From JBJELF01 sp051879015 (lineage in GTDB: Bacteria > Bacillota > Clostridia > Lachnospirales > Lachnospiraceae), in the NCBI GenBank assembly GCA_051879015.1, contig JBJELF010000005.1:1-64000 (forward strand): 64,000 nucleotides of DNA, written 5' to 3'. Positions 8,365 to 17,102 of the stretch are shown piece after piece. The notes under the pieces were generated by a model that worked only from the letters and a program-made list of their open reading frames with translations, was not told the DNA's origin and made no database searches. The translations under genes and the position numbers were made by a program. Numbering within the stretch: position 1 is the stretch's first letter; each line of letters starts with the position of its first letter.

Positions 8365-8664
8365 TCACACCCTTTCTTCCGGCTTGAGAAGTGTACCATC
8401 CAAATACATGCGCTCCACAATCTGTCTCGCTACCTCATAGGCCTCTGATTTTCCCAGCGCAATACCTAAAATCATATAATCGCTCTGACGCATATAGTTG
8501 ACATGCATCAACTCATCCGGCACAATATCCATGAGATTTTTTCCCCTGGAAGTCGTGATGACATACAAATCATCCTGACGCATATGATACTTTAGTTTCA
8601 CCTTTATTGATGCAATTTTGGGTTTGGCAGAACTGCCAACCACTAACTGTTCGCTCCAGCGCAT
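8365..8664 (-). CDS. Conserved-looking hypothetical protein, 99 residues
   Basis: Unrecognised small soluble protein. It is basic at the N-terminus (RWSEQLVVGSSAKPKIASIKVKLK), followed by alternating strands and a helix (EAYEVARQIVERMYLDG). The context is tight: 14 bases downstream of the 475-residue unknown gene and 10 bases upstream of the DUF2953 gene, all on the minus strand. That argues for a real translated gene in one operon. A GTGGTGAG site precedes the ATG. No cysteines, signal peptide or membrane segment. Confidence 0.7.
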   Translation of the reverse strand: MRWSEQLVVGSSAKPKIASIKVKLKYHMRQDDLYVITTSRGKNLMDIVPDELMHVNYMRQSDYMILGIALGKSEAYEVARQIVERMYLDGTLLKPEERV

Positions 8665-8678
8665 TTACTCACCACTTT

Positions 8679-10106
8679 CTACTGCTCTTTGTCGTCTGCG
8701 CCATTTCCTTCCATAATATTGCTCAAAATTTCCACACAAGCCGCACGCTCATTGGCATCACGGCATCCCATCAAGCTAGTCTCGATATAACTTTCCAAAT
8801 CATCATATCTGGTAATAAACGGAGGCAAATGGGTCAAAATTTTTGCCATAACCGCACGATTGATATTTTTGGGATGAATTTTAAATACTTCGCGTAACTC
8901 CCCAGCCAAATCTTCATAATACCTGTCTATATCTTGACTCTCTGCAATGGTTGCATCAATCTCAGACCTTAAAGTAGCAAACACGCTGCCCGAAAGAAGA
9001 CGAGACAAAGTACGAAGTCCCTCAAATGCCTCCTTCAGATTTCTTTGATTAATTTTTTCCTCATACATTTCAGCAAAATCTTCCAGAGCGCTCTCTCCTG
9101 TATTAAACTTTGCATAGCTGGCTTCCTGCTTGCCCATTAAACTATCATAGTCTGCAAAAAACTCATTTTCGAGTGTATCCCATTTTTCCTCCATCATACG
9201 GAAAGATAGGGTTTCCACTACTTTCTGGAATAATCCCTGAGAAATCCCCTCTTCCACATAAGGAGCTGACAAGATAACCACATAGGTATCGTTAATTAAT
9301 TCCTGTATCATCAAAGAAATATCCATGTAAGCATTTAACGCCTGCAAGCCAGCAGTCAATCTTGACAGAAGCATCTGATAATTTTCTTCTGTTAAATCAC
9401 TAAAACTGCTGGAGTCCATATCAAACAGTACCCCATTCAAATCTGGAAAATACTTACGGAAACCTTCCGGTTCTGACAACATAGCACAGGTGCGAATCAT
9501 GTCAATCACATCCTTGACACTCTGCTGTTCGGAACCTTTGTAAACAGATAAGCCATTCTTTAAAACCTCAAAAAATCGACTTCTGGACATACGCATAGGC
9601 AGCTGCTCAATTACTTCTGTCATGCGCATACGTGAAGCATTGCCGTCCTTATCGGCGGTAATGTAAGCCAACAATTTCTGACGAAATACTTCCATATCAA
9701 TTCCTGCATTTGGATCTTCACGGAAATTGTACTCAATACGATTCAACACATATTCATAGATGCTGAAACGGTCCGCAAAAGTGGTAATTACCTGCATCAA
9801 TTCAGTACTGTATTCTCTCAAATCGACAATGGCCTGCAGCAGTTCCTCCCTCATCTCAGGCTGATAATTGGCTAAATTTGCAGCAATCGCTACATAACGT
9901 CTGCTCAAAGTTTCAATACATTCCGGTATCTCCAGCAAGGACTGCTTATCACGATACATTTCATAAAAAGTAGGAAAATTGAGAGTCAATCGAATGCTGG
10001 ACAAATCATATGTATCTTGATACATATTGGATACATATTGTTCCAAATTAAAATCCACATCCTTTTTCTTCTGCAATCTTCTCACAATTTGTCCTATCTC
10101 TGCCAT
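8679..10106 (-). CDS. Large hypothetical helical protein, 475 residues
   Basis: Unrecognised soluble protein, predicted almost entirely helical and rich in Glu/Asp/Met, without signal peptide or transmembrane segment. The N-terminal KKKDVDFNLEQYVSN leads into repeated helical stretches. The C-terminal part includes HLPPFITRYDDLESYIETS. AGGGG precedes the ATG by nine bases. It lies between a CinA-type gene and the DUF2953/ytfJ pair on one strand; whether it acts in sporulation is guesswork. No enzymatic motif is visible. Confidence 0.75.
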   Translation of the reverse strand: MAEIGQIVRRLQKKKDVDFNLEQYVSNMYQDTYDLSSIRLTLNFPTFYEMYRDKQSLLEIPECIETLSRRYVAIAANLANYQPEMREELLQAIVDLREYSTELMQVITTFADRFSIYEYVLNRIEYNFREDPNAGIDMEVFRQKLLAYITADKDGNASRMRMTEVIEQLPMRMSRSRFFEVLKNGLSVYKGSEQQSVKDVIDMIRTCAMLSEPEGFRKYFPDLNGVLFDMDSSSFSDLTEENYQMLLSRLTAGLQALNAYMDISLMIQELINDTYVVILSAPYVEEGISQGLFQKVVETLSFRMMEEKWDTLENEFFADYDSLMGKQEASYAKFNTGESALEDFAEMYEEKINQRNLKEAFEGLRTLSRLLSGSVFATLRSEIDATIAESQDIDRYYEDLAGELREVFKIHPKNINRAVMAKILTHLPPFITRYDDLESYIETSLMGCRDANERAACVEILSNIMEGNGADDKEQ

Positions 10107-10162
10107 AAAATTTTTCCCCTGTTCTTCTTTGTTCTTTCACTTAATTTTCAAAACATACTTTC

Positions 10163-10897
10163 TTAATCATTCATTTTTAAAATGCAGTTTCTCACCATAC
10201 CAAGCGCAACGGTTGCGGACTGAGCGCGAATCTCTTCACGACTGCCCTTAAAATGACACTCACTAACATATAGTTCCTCGTTGCTGGCACAAGAAATATA
10301 AACCAGACCTACTGGCTTTTCAGCAGTACCTCCGCCTGGACCTGCAATCCCTGTTACTGCCACTGCCATGTCAGCTTCAGTAGCTAAAAGACAACCTCTC
10401 ACCATTTCTTTAGCAGTCTGATGACTCACGGCACCATACTCTTTGAGTGTCTTTTTGCTGACATCCAAAAATTTCTTCTTTAACTTATTGGAATAGACGA
10501 TAAGTCCACCGCGATAAACCTCGGAGGAACCAGGTACATTCACAATACGGCTTCCAATCATACCTCCCGTACAAGATTCAGCTGTGGCAAGTTTTAATCC
10601 ATGTTTTTTTAACAGAGTAACCACCTCTTCCTCTAACGTCACAGTAGGATCCGTAGTGTAAATATGTTCACGAAAGCGAGATTTTAACTCTTCTACCACA
10701 GCGGCATTCTCTTTTTCTGCCGCTTCCTTTGTGTCCGCTGAGGTTAATACCAAAAGATGTACCTCTCCTAGTTCTTTTTTCACCTGTGCGGTAATTTCAG
10801 TATGAAGCTGATTCAAATCTCTTACCATATGACCTGCCTGTTCCTCATTAAACCCCCAAGTTTTTACTACAGTAGATACGGAATATTCTTTTTCCAT
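10163..10897 (-). CDS. CinA C-terminal type amidohydrolase (PncC-like), lacking the MoaB-like domain
   Basis: The C-terminal domain (about residues 90-244) is the nicotinamide-nucleotide amidase/CinA family: LATAESCTGGMIGSRIVNVPG with the catalytic Ser in AESCTGG, the tract AVTGIAGPGGGTAEKPVG, and a C-terminal REEIRAQSATVAL helix. PncC hydrolyses NMN to nicotinate mononucleotide in pyridine-nucleotide salvage. Full-length Firmicutes CinA is about 410 residues. Here the N-terminal MoaB-like pyrophosphatase domain is absent and only a linker-like segment with FREHIYTTD remains. The start ATG at 10897 follows GGAGAGG; a longer ATG start at 10915 lies before that site. Confidence 0.85.
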   Translation of the reverse strand: MEKEYSVSTVVKTWGFNEEQAGHMVRDLNQLHTEITAQVKKELGEVHLLVLTSADTKEAAEKENAAVVEELKSRFREHIYTTDPTVTLEEEVVTLLKKHGLKLATAESCTGGMIGSRIVNVPGSSEVYRGGLIVYSNKLKKKFLDVSKKTLKEYGAVSHQTAKEMVRGCLLATEADMAVAVTGIAGPGGGTAEKPVGLVYISCASNEELYVSECHFKGSREEIRAQSATVALGMVRNCILKMND

Positions 10898-10945
10898 AAA
10901 AATCACCCTCTCCATAAAAAGCGCTTCTCACAATTAATTACTATT

Positions 10946-11482
10946 TTACTCATCCCTCATGACATCCCAATTTTTGATCAGATAATCAATCAAGGAATAT
11001 ACAGTCAAAATCAAAGCCGCATAAATCAAAGTCAACTCTATCAATTCCATCCCATCAATATCCATAATCAGCACGATTACCATAATCATCTGTACCGTTG
11101 TTTTGATCTTACCCCATATTCCCGCAGCAATCACAACCCCCTTGTCAGAGGCAATTAAACGGAATCCGCTGATAATAAATTCTCTGGAAATAATAATGAT
11201 AATCATCCAAGCAGAAATTTTTCCCAATTCTACAAAGCAAATCAAGGCTGAGGACACCAACAGTTTATCAGCCAGCGGGTCCATAAACTTGCCAAAATTT
11301 GTTACCATATTGTACTTTCTGGCAATCTTGCCATCCAACAAATCGGTCAAACTGGCCACAATAAAAATGGTCAAAGCAATCCACTTACTTCCAGGTACTA
11401 CACTGGTCAGTAAGAAAAACACAAAAAACGGAATCAAAATTACTCGAAACAGCGTTAGTTTATTTGGTAAATTCATCTTCAT
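10946..11482 (-). CDS. pgsA: CDP-diacylglycerol--glycerol-3-phosphate 3-phosphatidyltransferase
   Basis: Integral membrane enzyme that makes phosphatidylglycerol phosphate, the committed step to PG and cardiolipin. The CDP-alcohol phosphatidyltransferase signature is complete: D-x2-DG-x2-AR-x8-G-x3-D-x3-D, seen as DLLDGKIAR followed by FGKFMDPLADK. Five to six hydrophobic segments, 178 residues, normal for the family. It overlaps the rimO 3' end by about 23 bases, indicating translational coupling. ATG at 11482 (nine bases after AGGGG) and GTG at 11485 are both possible starts. Its product would feed the cardiolipin synthase at 32.2-33.8 kb. Confidence 0.95.
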   Translation of the reverse strand: MKMNLPNKLTLFRVILIPFFVFFLLTSVVPGSKWIALTIFIVASLTDLLDGKIARKYNMVTNFGKFMDPLADKLLVSSALICFVELGKISAWMIIIIISREFIISGFRLIASDKGVVIAAGIWGKIKTTVQMIMVIVLIMDIDGMELIELTLIYAALILTVYSLIDYLIKNWDVMRDE

Positions 11483-12806
11483 CACACAATTCCCCTATCA
11501 AATCATATTCTTCTGCACCGACTACCCGCACCCTGACAAACTGTCCAGACATCAACAATTCTCCAGTGTGAATAAATAGATATCCATCGATTCCCGGCGC
11601 ATCCATGTAAGTACGACTCACATAAACAGGCTCATCCGCCAACTTGCCTTCCACAATGACATCCAACACTCGTCCAATCATTTCCTGACCTTTGTCATAG
11701 GATACCTCCTGCTGCAGCTCCATAATCTCATCGCGCCAGGTCTCCATGACCTCCTGAGGTACCTGATTTGGCATGGTCGCTGCTGGTGTATCCTCCTCCG
11801 CAGAGTAGGTAAATACCCCCAAACGCTCAAATTCCATCTCATCTACAAAATACATCACATCCTCATGGTCCTCCTCTGTCTCACCTGGAAATCCAGCAAT
11901 CAAAGTAGTGCGAAGTGCAATGTCAGGAATTTCTTTTCGGAGCGCTTGAATTTTTTCCCGCAACTCCGCTTGAGTGGTCTTACGGTTCATGCGCTTCAAA
12001 ATTTGGTCGGAAGCGTGCTGAATTGGAATATCCAAATAATGACAAACCTTCTCTTCCGTCTTGATAGTCTCAATCAGTTCCTCCGTAATTTCCTCTGGAT
12101 AGCAATATAAAATACGAATCCAGTATAATTCTGGAATTTCTGCCAAACGTCTCAAAAGTTCAGGCAGCATCTTTTTTCCATATAAATCAACGCCGTACAG
12201 TGTAGTCTCCTGTGCCACCAAAATCAACTCTTTGACACCTTGCTTCACCAAAGCTTTCGCCTCATCCAACAGCATTTCCATCGGTACACTGCGATATGGT
12301 CCACGTATTTTGGGAATAATACAGTAGGTACAATATTTATTACATCCTTCTGCAATTTTAAGATAAGCATAAGAGCCGCCTGTTGTCAGTACACGGCGTG
12401 CTTCTGGCTTTGGCAGTCCATCATTTGAACAGAAAATCTGCGGTCTTTTTTTTGCCAACGCTTCCTCTACCAGTTTTGGAATCTCATGCCAGGATGCAAT
12501 GCCCAACACACCATCCACCTCTGGCAGCTCCTTCATGATTTCATCCTTGTAGCGCTCCGCCAGACACCCTGTTACCAGCAATGCCTTACAGTTTCCATTC
12601 TCTTTGTACTGTCCCATCTCAATAATGGTGTTGATACTTTCTTCCTTGGCATCTCCGATAAAACAGCAGGAATTCACTACAATAACATCCGCCTCCGTCT
12701 CATCATCAGTGAATGTATACCCCGCATCGCTTAATAGACCCAGCATCTTTTCTGAATCGACCAAATTTTTATCGCATCCCAAAGAAGCAAAAAATAGTTT
12801 CATCAT
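11460..12806 (-). CDS. rimO: Ribosomal protein S12 methylthiotransferase RimO
   Basis: Radical-SAM enzyme adding a methylthio group to the conserved aspartate of S12. Domains in order: an N-terminal UPF0004 domain with cluster-binding cysteines (LGCDKNLVDSE, NSCCFI, GCLAERY), a radical-SAM core with CxxxCxxC in GCNKYCTYCIIP, and a C-terminal TRAM domain. LGCDKNLVDSE separates RimO from MiaB. 448 residues is typical. AAGGAA lies nine bases before the ATG. The rimO-pgsA order is common in clostridia. A terminator-like hairpin between rpoZ and rimO suggests partial separation from the upstream operon. Confidence 0.96.
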   Translation of the reverse strand: MMKLFFASLGCDKNLVDSEKMLGLLSDAGYTFTDDETEADVIVVNSCCFIGDAKEESINTIIEMGQYKENGNCKALLVTGCLAERYKDEIMKELPEVDGVLGIASWHEIPKLVEEALAKKRPQIFCSNDGLPKPEARRVLTTGGSYAYLKIAEGCNKYCTYCIIPKIRGPYRSVPMEMLLDEAKALVKQGVKELILVAQETTLYGVDLYGKKMLPELLRRLAEIPELYWIRILYCYPEEITEELIETIKTEEKVCHYLDIPIQHASDQILKRMNRKTTQAELREKIQALRKEIPDIALRTTLIAGFPGETEEDHEDVMYFVDEMEFERLGVFTYSAEEDTPAATMPNQVPQEVMETWRDEIMELQQEVSYDKGQEMIGRVLDVIVEGKLADEPVYVSRTYMDAPGIDGYLFIHTGELLMSGQFVRVRVVGAEEYDLIGELCDEDEFTK

Positions 12807-12830
12807 ACTTTTATATTCCTTATCAATTGA

Positions 12831-12867
12831 TATTTAAACAAAACAGACAGGCTGGTTTATCCCAGCC
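12831..12867 (-). terminator. Probable terminator after rpoZ
   Basis: GGCTGG-GATAAA-CCAGCC hairpin (12850-12867) followed on the minus strand by an interrupted T tract. It lies between the rpoZ stop and the rimO start. Confidence 0.6.
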
Positions 12868-12878
12868 CACATTTGTTC

Positions 12879-13127
12879 TTATAGCTGCTCTCCATTTTCT
12901 GTGCCTGTGATGCGTACTTGTCTGTTGTCTAACTCTTCTACTGCAACAGAAAGAGGCTTCTTATTTTTAAAATTCTTGACCTCAGAGTCTGCACCACCAA
13001 TCAGCTGTCTTGCACGCTTTGCAGCAGCAATCACCAGCGTGTATCTGCTCTCGATCACTGGATACTCACCATTTTCATTGTCCTTATTGATATCTTCAAT
13101 TAACTCATAATAGGATGGATGTAACAT
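12879..13127 (-). CDS. rpoZ: DNA-directed RNA polymerase omega subunit
   Basis: 82-residue RNA polymerase subunit that helps fold beta-prime. The core signature is visible in ESRYTLVIAAAKRARQLI followed by KPLSVAVEELDNRQVRI. AAGGAGAATATT precedes the ATG. It directly follows gmk (38-base spacing) in the conserved yicC-remA-gmk-rpoZ array. Confidence 0.95.
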   Translation of the reverse strand: MLHPSYYELIEDINKDNENGEYPVIESRYTLVIAAAKRARQLIGGADSEVKNFKNKKPLSVAVEELDNRQVRITGTENGEQL

Positions 13128-13165
13128 AATATTCTCCTTTTCTTCATTACCTTTTTATCTTTTTC

Positions 13166-13786
13166 TTACTTTGCACCATTTAATTCATGCAAATCCTTCT
13201 CTGTCTCTCTGATAAATCTAAGACATTGTTTACGCGCCATAATAATGCGATGCAGTTCCTCTACTGCTGTGTCCAAATCATCATTGACCAAGATATAATC
13301 ATACCAGTCAATCCCCTTTGCCTCTTCCTCAGCACGAAGCAGACGTTCTTCAATTACCTTGGGTTTCTCGGTATTACGTTTCAACAAGCGACGCTTTAAT
13401 TCGGCGACATTGGGTGCTGTCACAAAAATCGTGTATGCCTGCGGATATTTTTCTTTCAGCTGATGAGCTCCCACCATCTCAATTTCTGCAATGGTATTCT
13501 TGCCCTCAGCTAATTTGTTCATAACATACTCCTTTGGAGTACCATAGGAATGATTTACATAGCCAGCATCCTCTAAAAAACCGTCCGCTGCTTTTATCGC
13601 ATCAAATTCCTCTTGGGTGCGAAAGAAATAGCTGATACCTTCCACTTCTCCATCTCGTGGCTGCCGAGTTGTCACAGAGACAGACAGTGCATACTGCTCC
13701 GGATAACGTTTCATTAACTCTTTTACGATAGTTCCCTTACCTGCACCTGAAAAACCAGATAATACAATCAATAATCCTTGATCCAT
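13166..13786 (-). CDS. gmk: Guanylate kinase
   Basis: Phosphorylates GMP/dGMP to GDP/dGDP with ATP. P-loop SGFSGAGKGT near residues 10-19, the GMP-binding motif SVSVTTRQPRDGEVEG and YFFRTQEEF, the lid region KRNTEKPKVIEERL; 206 residues, normal length. The start lies one base past the remA stop, indicating translational coupling, with GGAAGGA ahead. It sits in the yicC-remA-gmk-rpoZ operon. Confidence 0.97.
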   Translation of the reverse strand: MDQGLLIVLSGFSGAGKGTIVKELMKRYPEQYALSVSVTTRQPRDGEVEGISYFFRTQEEFDAIKAADGFLEDAGYVNHSYGTPKEYVMNKLAEGKNTIAEIEMVGAHQLKEKYPQAYTIFVTAPNVAELKRRLLKRNTEKPKVIEERLLRAEEEAKGIDWYDYILVNDDLDTAVEELHRIIMARKQCLRFIRETEKDLHELNGAK

Positions 13787-13787
13787 C

Positions 13788-14114
13788 TCAACCGTCCTTC
13801 CCGTCTTCCTGTGGCAGTGCTGTCACAGTATCTTCTTGTTCTATATCTTGTTCTATGTCTTTTTCGATGTGATTATGATGATTCTCTCCCTGATAACGCC
13901 CTGAAATGGTGTCAGGCAGCAATGCCGACAAAATTACATAACCGCCGCTCGTCATAATGACACTCTTGGTCTTTCTTCCCTGAGTTGCATCAATCGCAAT
14001 ATTTTTATCCTTGGCCGAAATCACCAACCGCTTAATCGGCGCGGAATCATAACGTGAAATCGATATAATCTGGTCCGAATTGACATAGTTTCCATATCCA
14101 ATATTGATAAACAT
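13788..14114 (-). CDS. remA: RemA-like DNA-binding regulator (DUF370) with acidic tail
   Basis: The first 85 residues are the RemA/DUF370 fold: NIGYGNYVNSDQIISI, then a basic KRLVISAKDKNIAIDAT stretch and GRKTKSVIMTSGGYVILSAL. In Bacillus, RemA forms rings that bind DNA and activate matrix and osmoprotection genes. The residues after about 85 form a His-, Glu- and Asp-rich extension not part of the core domain. AAGGAACG lies upstream of the ATG. It is placed between yicC and gmk, the standard arrangement. Confidence 0.93.
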   Translation of the reverse strand: MFINIGYGNYVNSDQIISISRYDSAPIKRLVISAKDKNIAIDATQGRKTKSVIMTSGGYVILSALLPDTISGRYQGENHHNHIEKDIEQDIEQEDTVTALPQEDGKDG

Positions 14115-14209
14115 ATCATCGTTCCTTTTGCTTCCTAATTGATATTAATTATACCGCTGTCAAACAAACTTACGCTGTCCATTTTCAAAGATGTGTACTT
14201 GCTGAAATA

Positions 14210-15088
14210 TTACTCAATATTTTGAATTTGTTCACGAATTTTTTCGATTTCCGTCTTGAGTCCGATAGCGGTATCTGCCAAAATCAAATCATTGGCTTTG
14301 GACAGAATCGTGTTTGCCTCGCGGTTCATCTCCTGCACAATGAAATCCAAATTTCTTCCCACTGCTCCGCCCTGCACTAATTTTTCTTGTGTATGTATAA
14401 TATGGCTCTTTAGGCGAACAATCTCCTCATCCACACATACCTTATCAGCATAGAGAGTCACTTCCGCAGCAATGCGCGCTTCATCCATGCCAGTCTCACT
14501 CATCAACTCCGTCACACGAGTCTGAAGCTTTGAACGAAATGCCTCAATAATCTGAGGATTGCGTTCTTCCACTTGACCAACCAGAATCAGCATATGATCC
14601 AGTTTCTCTATCAAATCTACCTTCAGCTGCTCTCCCTCACTGATACGAGAAGCCACAAAGCGCTCACAGGCCTTCTCGACTGCATCCTTCAGTCCATCCC
14701 ACAGTGCATTTTCGTCTATCTCCACACTCTCTGTAGTAATCACTTCTGGAAATCGCGCCAACTCCATGACTGTCACATCATTCTTAATACCAAACTGCTG
14801 TGTCATCGCATTGAAACAATCCATATATTCCTGAGCCAGCATTTGATTATAATGCACCTTTGTACTGAAATCCGCATATTCTTCATAGGTAATAAACATA
14901 TCTACCTTGCCGCGCTGTACATCTTGTTTCAGTAAATTGCGGATCGCCGTTTCAAAACAATTGAGCTTCCTTGGCATCTTAATGGTCAAATCCAAATATC
15001 GGTGATTAACCGATTTCATCTCCACGCAAATGCGGCATTTCTCATTGATGATTTCGTAACGACCAAATCCCGTCATACTTTTAATCAT
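14210..15088 (-). CDS. yicC: YicC family endoribonuclease-type protein
   Basis: 292-residue protein of the YicC/YloC family. E. coli YicC and B. subtilis YloC have been reported as endoribonucleases. The N-terminal MIKSMTGFGR and EMKSVNHRYLDL are diagnostic, as is the C-terminal DUF1732 segment GRNLDFIVQEMNREANT. It is the first gene of the yicC-remA-gmk-rpoZ operon, with AGAGGA ahead of the ATG and a strong promoter at 15208-15236. Confidence 0.95.
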   Translation of the reverse strand: MIKSMTGFGRYEIINEKCRICVEMKSVNHRYLDLTIKMPRKLNCFETAIRNLLKQDVQRGKVDMFITYEEYADFSTKVHYNQMLAQEYMDCFNAMTQQFGIKNDVTVMELARFPEVITTESVEIDENALWDGLKDAVEKACERFVASRISEGEQLKVDLIEKLDHMLILVGQVEERNPQIIEAFRSKLQTRVTELMSETGMDEARIAAEVTLYADKVCVDEEIVRLKSHIIHTQEKLVQGGAVGRNLDFIVQEMNREANTILSKANDLILADTAIGLKTEIEKIREQIQNIE

Positions 15089-15207
15089 AACGTATCCTCT
15101 TTATTTTCATCGAACTTCCTGTTTCGTCACTATCCAGTCCCTGAAACAGTTATCCCGTTTTTTAACTCGTAATGCCGCTGCCCCATTGAAGCAACGACAT
15201 TATTGTT

Positions 15208-15236
15208 ATTATAAAACAAACCAAAAAGTTCGTCAA
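15208..15236 (-). promoter_or_regulatory. SigA-type promoter of the yicC operon
   Basis: Minus strand: -35 TTGACG (15231-15236), 17-base spacer, -10 TATAAT (15208-15213). The leader to yicC is about 110 bases. The rest of the 200-base space between rqcH and yicC shows nothing else I can name. Confidence 0.85.
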
Positions 15237-15288
15237 TCCATTTATTTGATTCTAATGTTAGATTTTGACATCTATTTCTGTGTCCCTA

Positions 15289-17034
15289 TCATTGAATTTC
15301 TTCAATTCCATCAATATTCGGGGCAGCCATCAAGGAGTAGTTGGTATGATAAATGACAAAACCAGGTTTTCCTCCCGCCGGCTTCTTCACATACTTGCGC
15401 GGAATATAGTCAATTTCTACTTTTTCACCCTCACGTCCCTTAGAGTAATAAGCAGCCAATCGTCCGCCTTCCTCATAGGTGCGATCCGGCACTTCTCGCC
15501 CCCCCGTCTTGATAATCACATGGGAGCCCGGCATATTTTTGGCATGCATCCAGATATCACCGCCATCTGCCAATTTAAAAGTTACTTCTTCATTCTGGAA
15601 ATTATTTTTTCCTACATAGATATCAAAACCATCATAAGAACGATAATGGTGAGGTTTACTAGTCACTTTCTGTTTTTTCCCATTTTTGGGGTTTACTGCA
15701 TTTTTTTTGCTGTATCCCGCCTGATACATTTCCTGCTTAATTTCTACCAAATCTTCTACAGAACTTGCCAAATCAATAGAAATAGCAATGGACTCGAGAT
15801 GCTGTACCTCATCTCCCGTCTCCTGAATCAAATCTGTCAACGCCTCGTAGGTACGCTTTAATTTATTGTATCGTTCAAAATATTTCTTTGCATTTTCCTG
15901 TGGAGACAAATTTTCATCCAAAGGCACTATGATATCCTCACCTGTGTAATAATTATTGAGCACTGCCTTTTTCTGTCCCGCCTCAATTGTATAGCCATAG
16001 GCAGTCAACAGTTCACCATAAATGCGGTATTTTTCTCTCTTTTCTGTATCCTTCAGCTGTTTTTCCTGCAAATCATATTTTTTGCGTGCGCGCTCCAAGA
16101 GCGTCTGAACATTTTTTCTCATCTCTGCAGTCTTTTGCTTCATATTAGAAATCTGATTGCGGGCCGCATAATAAAACTCTAATACCTCACTCATGGTAGA
16201 ATAAGTTTGTGTTTCCATATGACTGCAGCTCTCCAACAGCAAAGCGGAAAATTCTTTTGGCTCCCCGTCTTCAAAAACAATGTTGGGAGTAAATTGATTT
16301 TGCTTTACTGACTCCATCATCTGCAAAAAAATATTGCTTAAATGCAGTTTTTCCGCTTCGCTTAAAGCATTGACAGGCATATTGCTGTCGATACCTGCGC
16401 GCCATGCAATTTCTTGAGAAATCAATGGGCTAATACCTGTAAAAATACTATAGAAAAATTTGTAAACAATACGACTGTCACTGTACAAAGGCAGTATCTC
16501 ATCCAAGGTAATGTCTAATGGATTTTTCTTGTTTTGCGTATCTGGAATAAAATATTCACGTCCTGGAAGTACTTCGCGGACAGAGCTCATCTGAGCCGAC
16601 ACATGTTTAATGCTGTCTATTATTTTTTTATTTTCATCACAAAAAATAATATTACTGTGCTTGCCCATCAGCTCAAAAATCAGATGCTTGATGCATAAAT
16701 CGCCCATCTCATCCAAATGCTCAATCTCAATATCGACAATTCGCTCCAAACCCGGCTGGCTGACTGAAACAATGCGTCCATTACCGATATGCTTACGAAG
16801 AAGCATACAAAAATTGGGAGCTGTCGCTGGATTTTGACGGGAAGTATCCGTAAAATAAATTAATGGAAGTCCTGCATCTGCAGAGACAAATAATTTACAA
16901 GTATCTTTTCTATTTTTTATTACCAGCATCAACTCATCTGGTTCTGGCTGCATAATACGGGAAATACGTCCCTCGACCAGACGGGACTGCATTTCGGCAA
17001 CCATATTTTTGATTACAATGCCATCTAATGCCAT
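15289..17034 (-). CDS. rqcH: Rqc2 homologue RqcH (NFACT/FbpA family)
   Basis: Ribosome-quality-control factor that binds stalled 50S-peptidyl-tRNA complexes and directs alanine tailing; older annotations call it fibronectin-binding protein. NFACT-N (MALDGIVIKNMVAEMQSRLV at the start), helix-hairpin-helix, coiled-coil (about residues 290-420) and NFACT-R with DIWMHAKNMPGSHVIIK are all present. 581 residues, normal length. GGAGGAG precedes the ATG. It follows the GH3 gene on the same strand at 68 bases. Confidence 0.95.
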   Translation of the reverse strand: MALDGIVIKNMVAEMQSRLVEGRISRIMQPEPDELMLVIKNRKDTCKLFVSADAGLPLIYFTDTSRQNPATAPNFCMLLRKHIGNGRIVSVSQPGLERIVDIEIEHLDEMGDLCIKHLIFELMGKHSNIIFCDENKKIIDSIKHVSAQMSSVREVLPGREYFIPDTQNKKNPLDITLDEILPLYSDSRIVYKFFYSIFTGISPLISQEIAWRAGIDSNMPVNALSEAEKLHLSNIFLQMMESVKQNQFTPNIVFEDGEPKEFSALLLESCSHMETQTYSTMSEVLEFYYAARNQISNMKQKTAEMRKNVQTLLERARKKYDLQEKQLKDTEKREKYRIYGELLTAYGYTIEAGQKKAVLNNYYTGEDIIVPLDENLSPQENAKKYFERYNKLKRTYEALTDLIQETGDEVQHLESIAISIDLASSVEDLVEIKQEMYQAGYSKKNAVNPKNGKKQKVTSKPHHYRSYDGFDIYVGKNNFQNEEVTFKLADGGDIWMHAKNMPGSHVIIKTGGREVPDRTYEEGGRLAAYYSKGREGEKVEIDYIPRKYVKKPAGGKPGFVIYHTNYSLMAAPNIDGIEEIQ

Positions 17035-17102
17035 GGGTTTTCTCCTCCATTTTCTATCATTGCTGCATCTTATCGCTTATTTTTAGTATTATCCTACTCA
17101 TC

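Noticed and set aside
14573..14935. Long antisense frames inside housekeeping genes (for example within yicC, tkt and recG)
   Set aside because: They lie opposite well-identified genes, lack ribosome sites and show no domain pattern.
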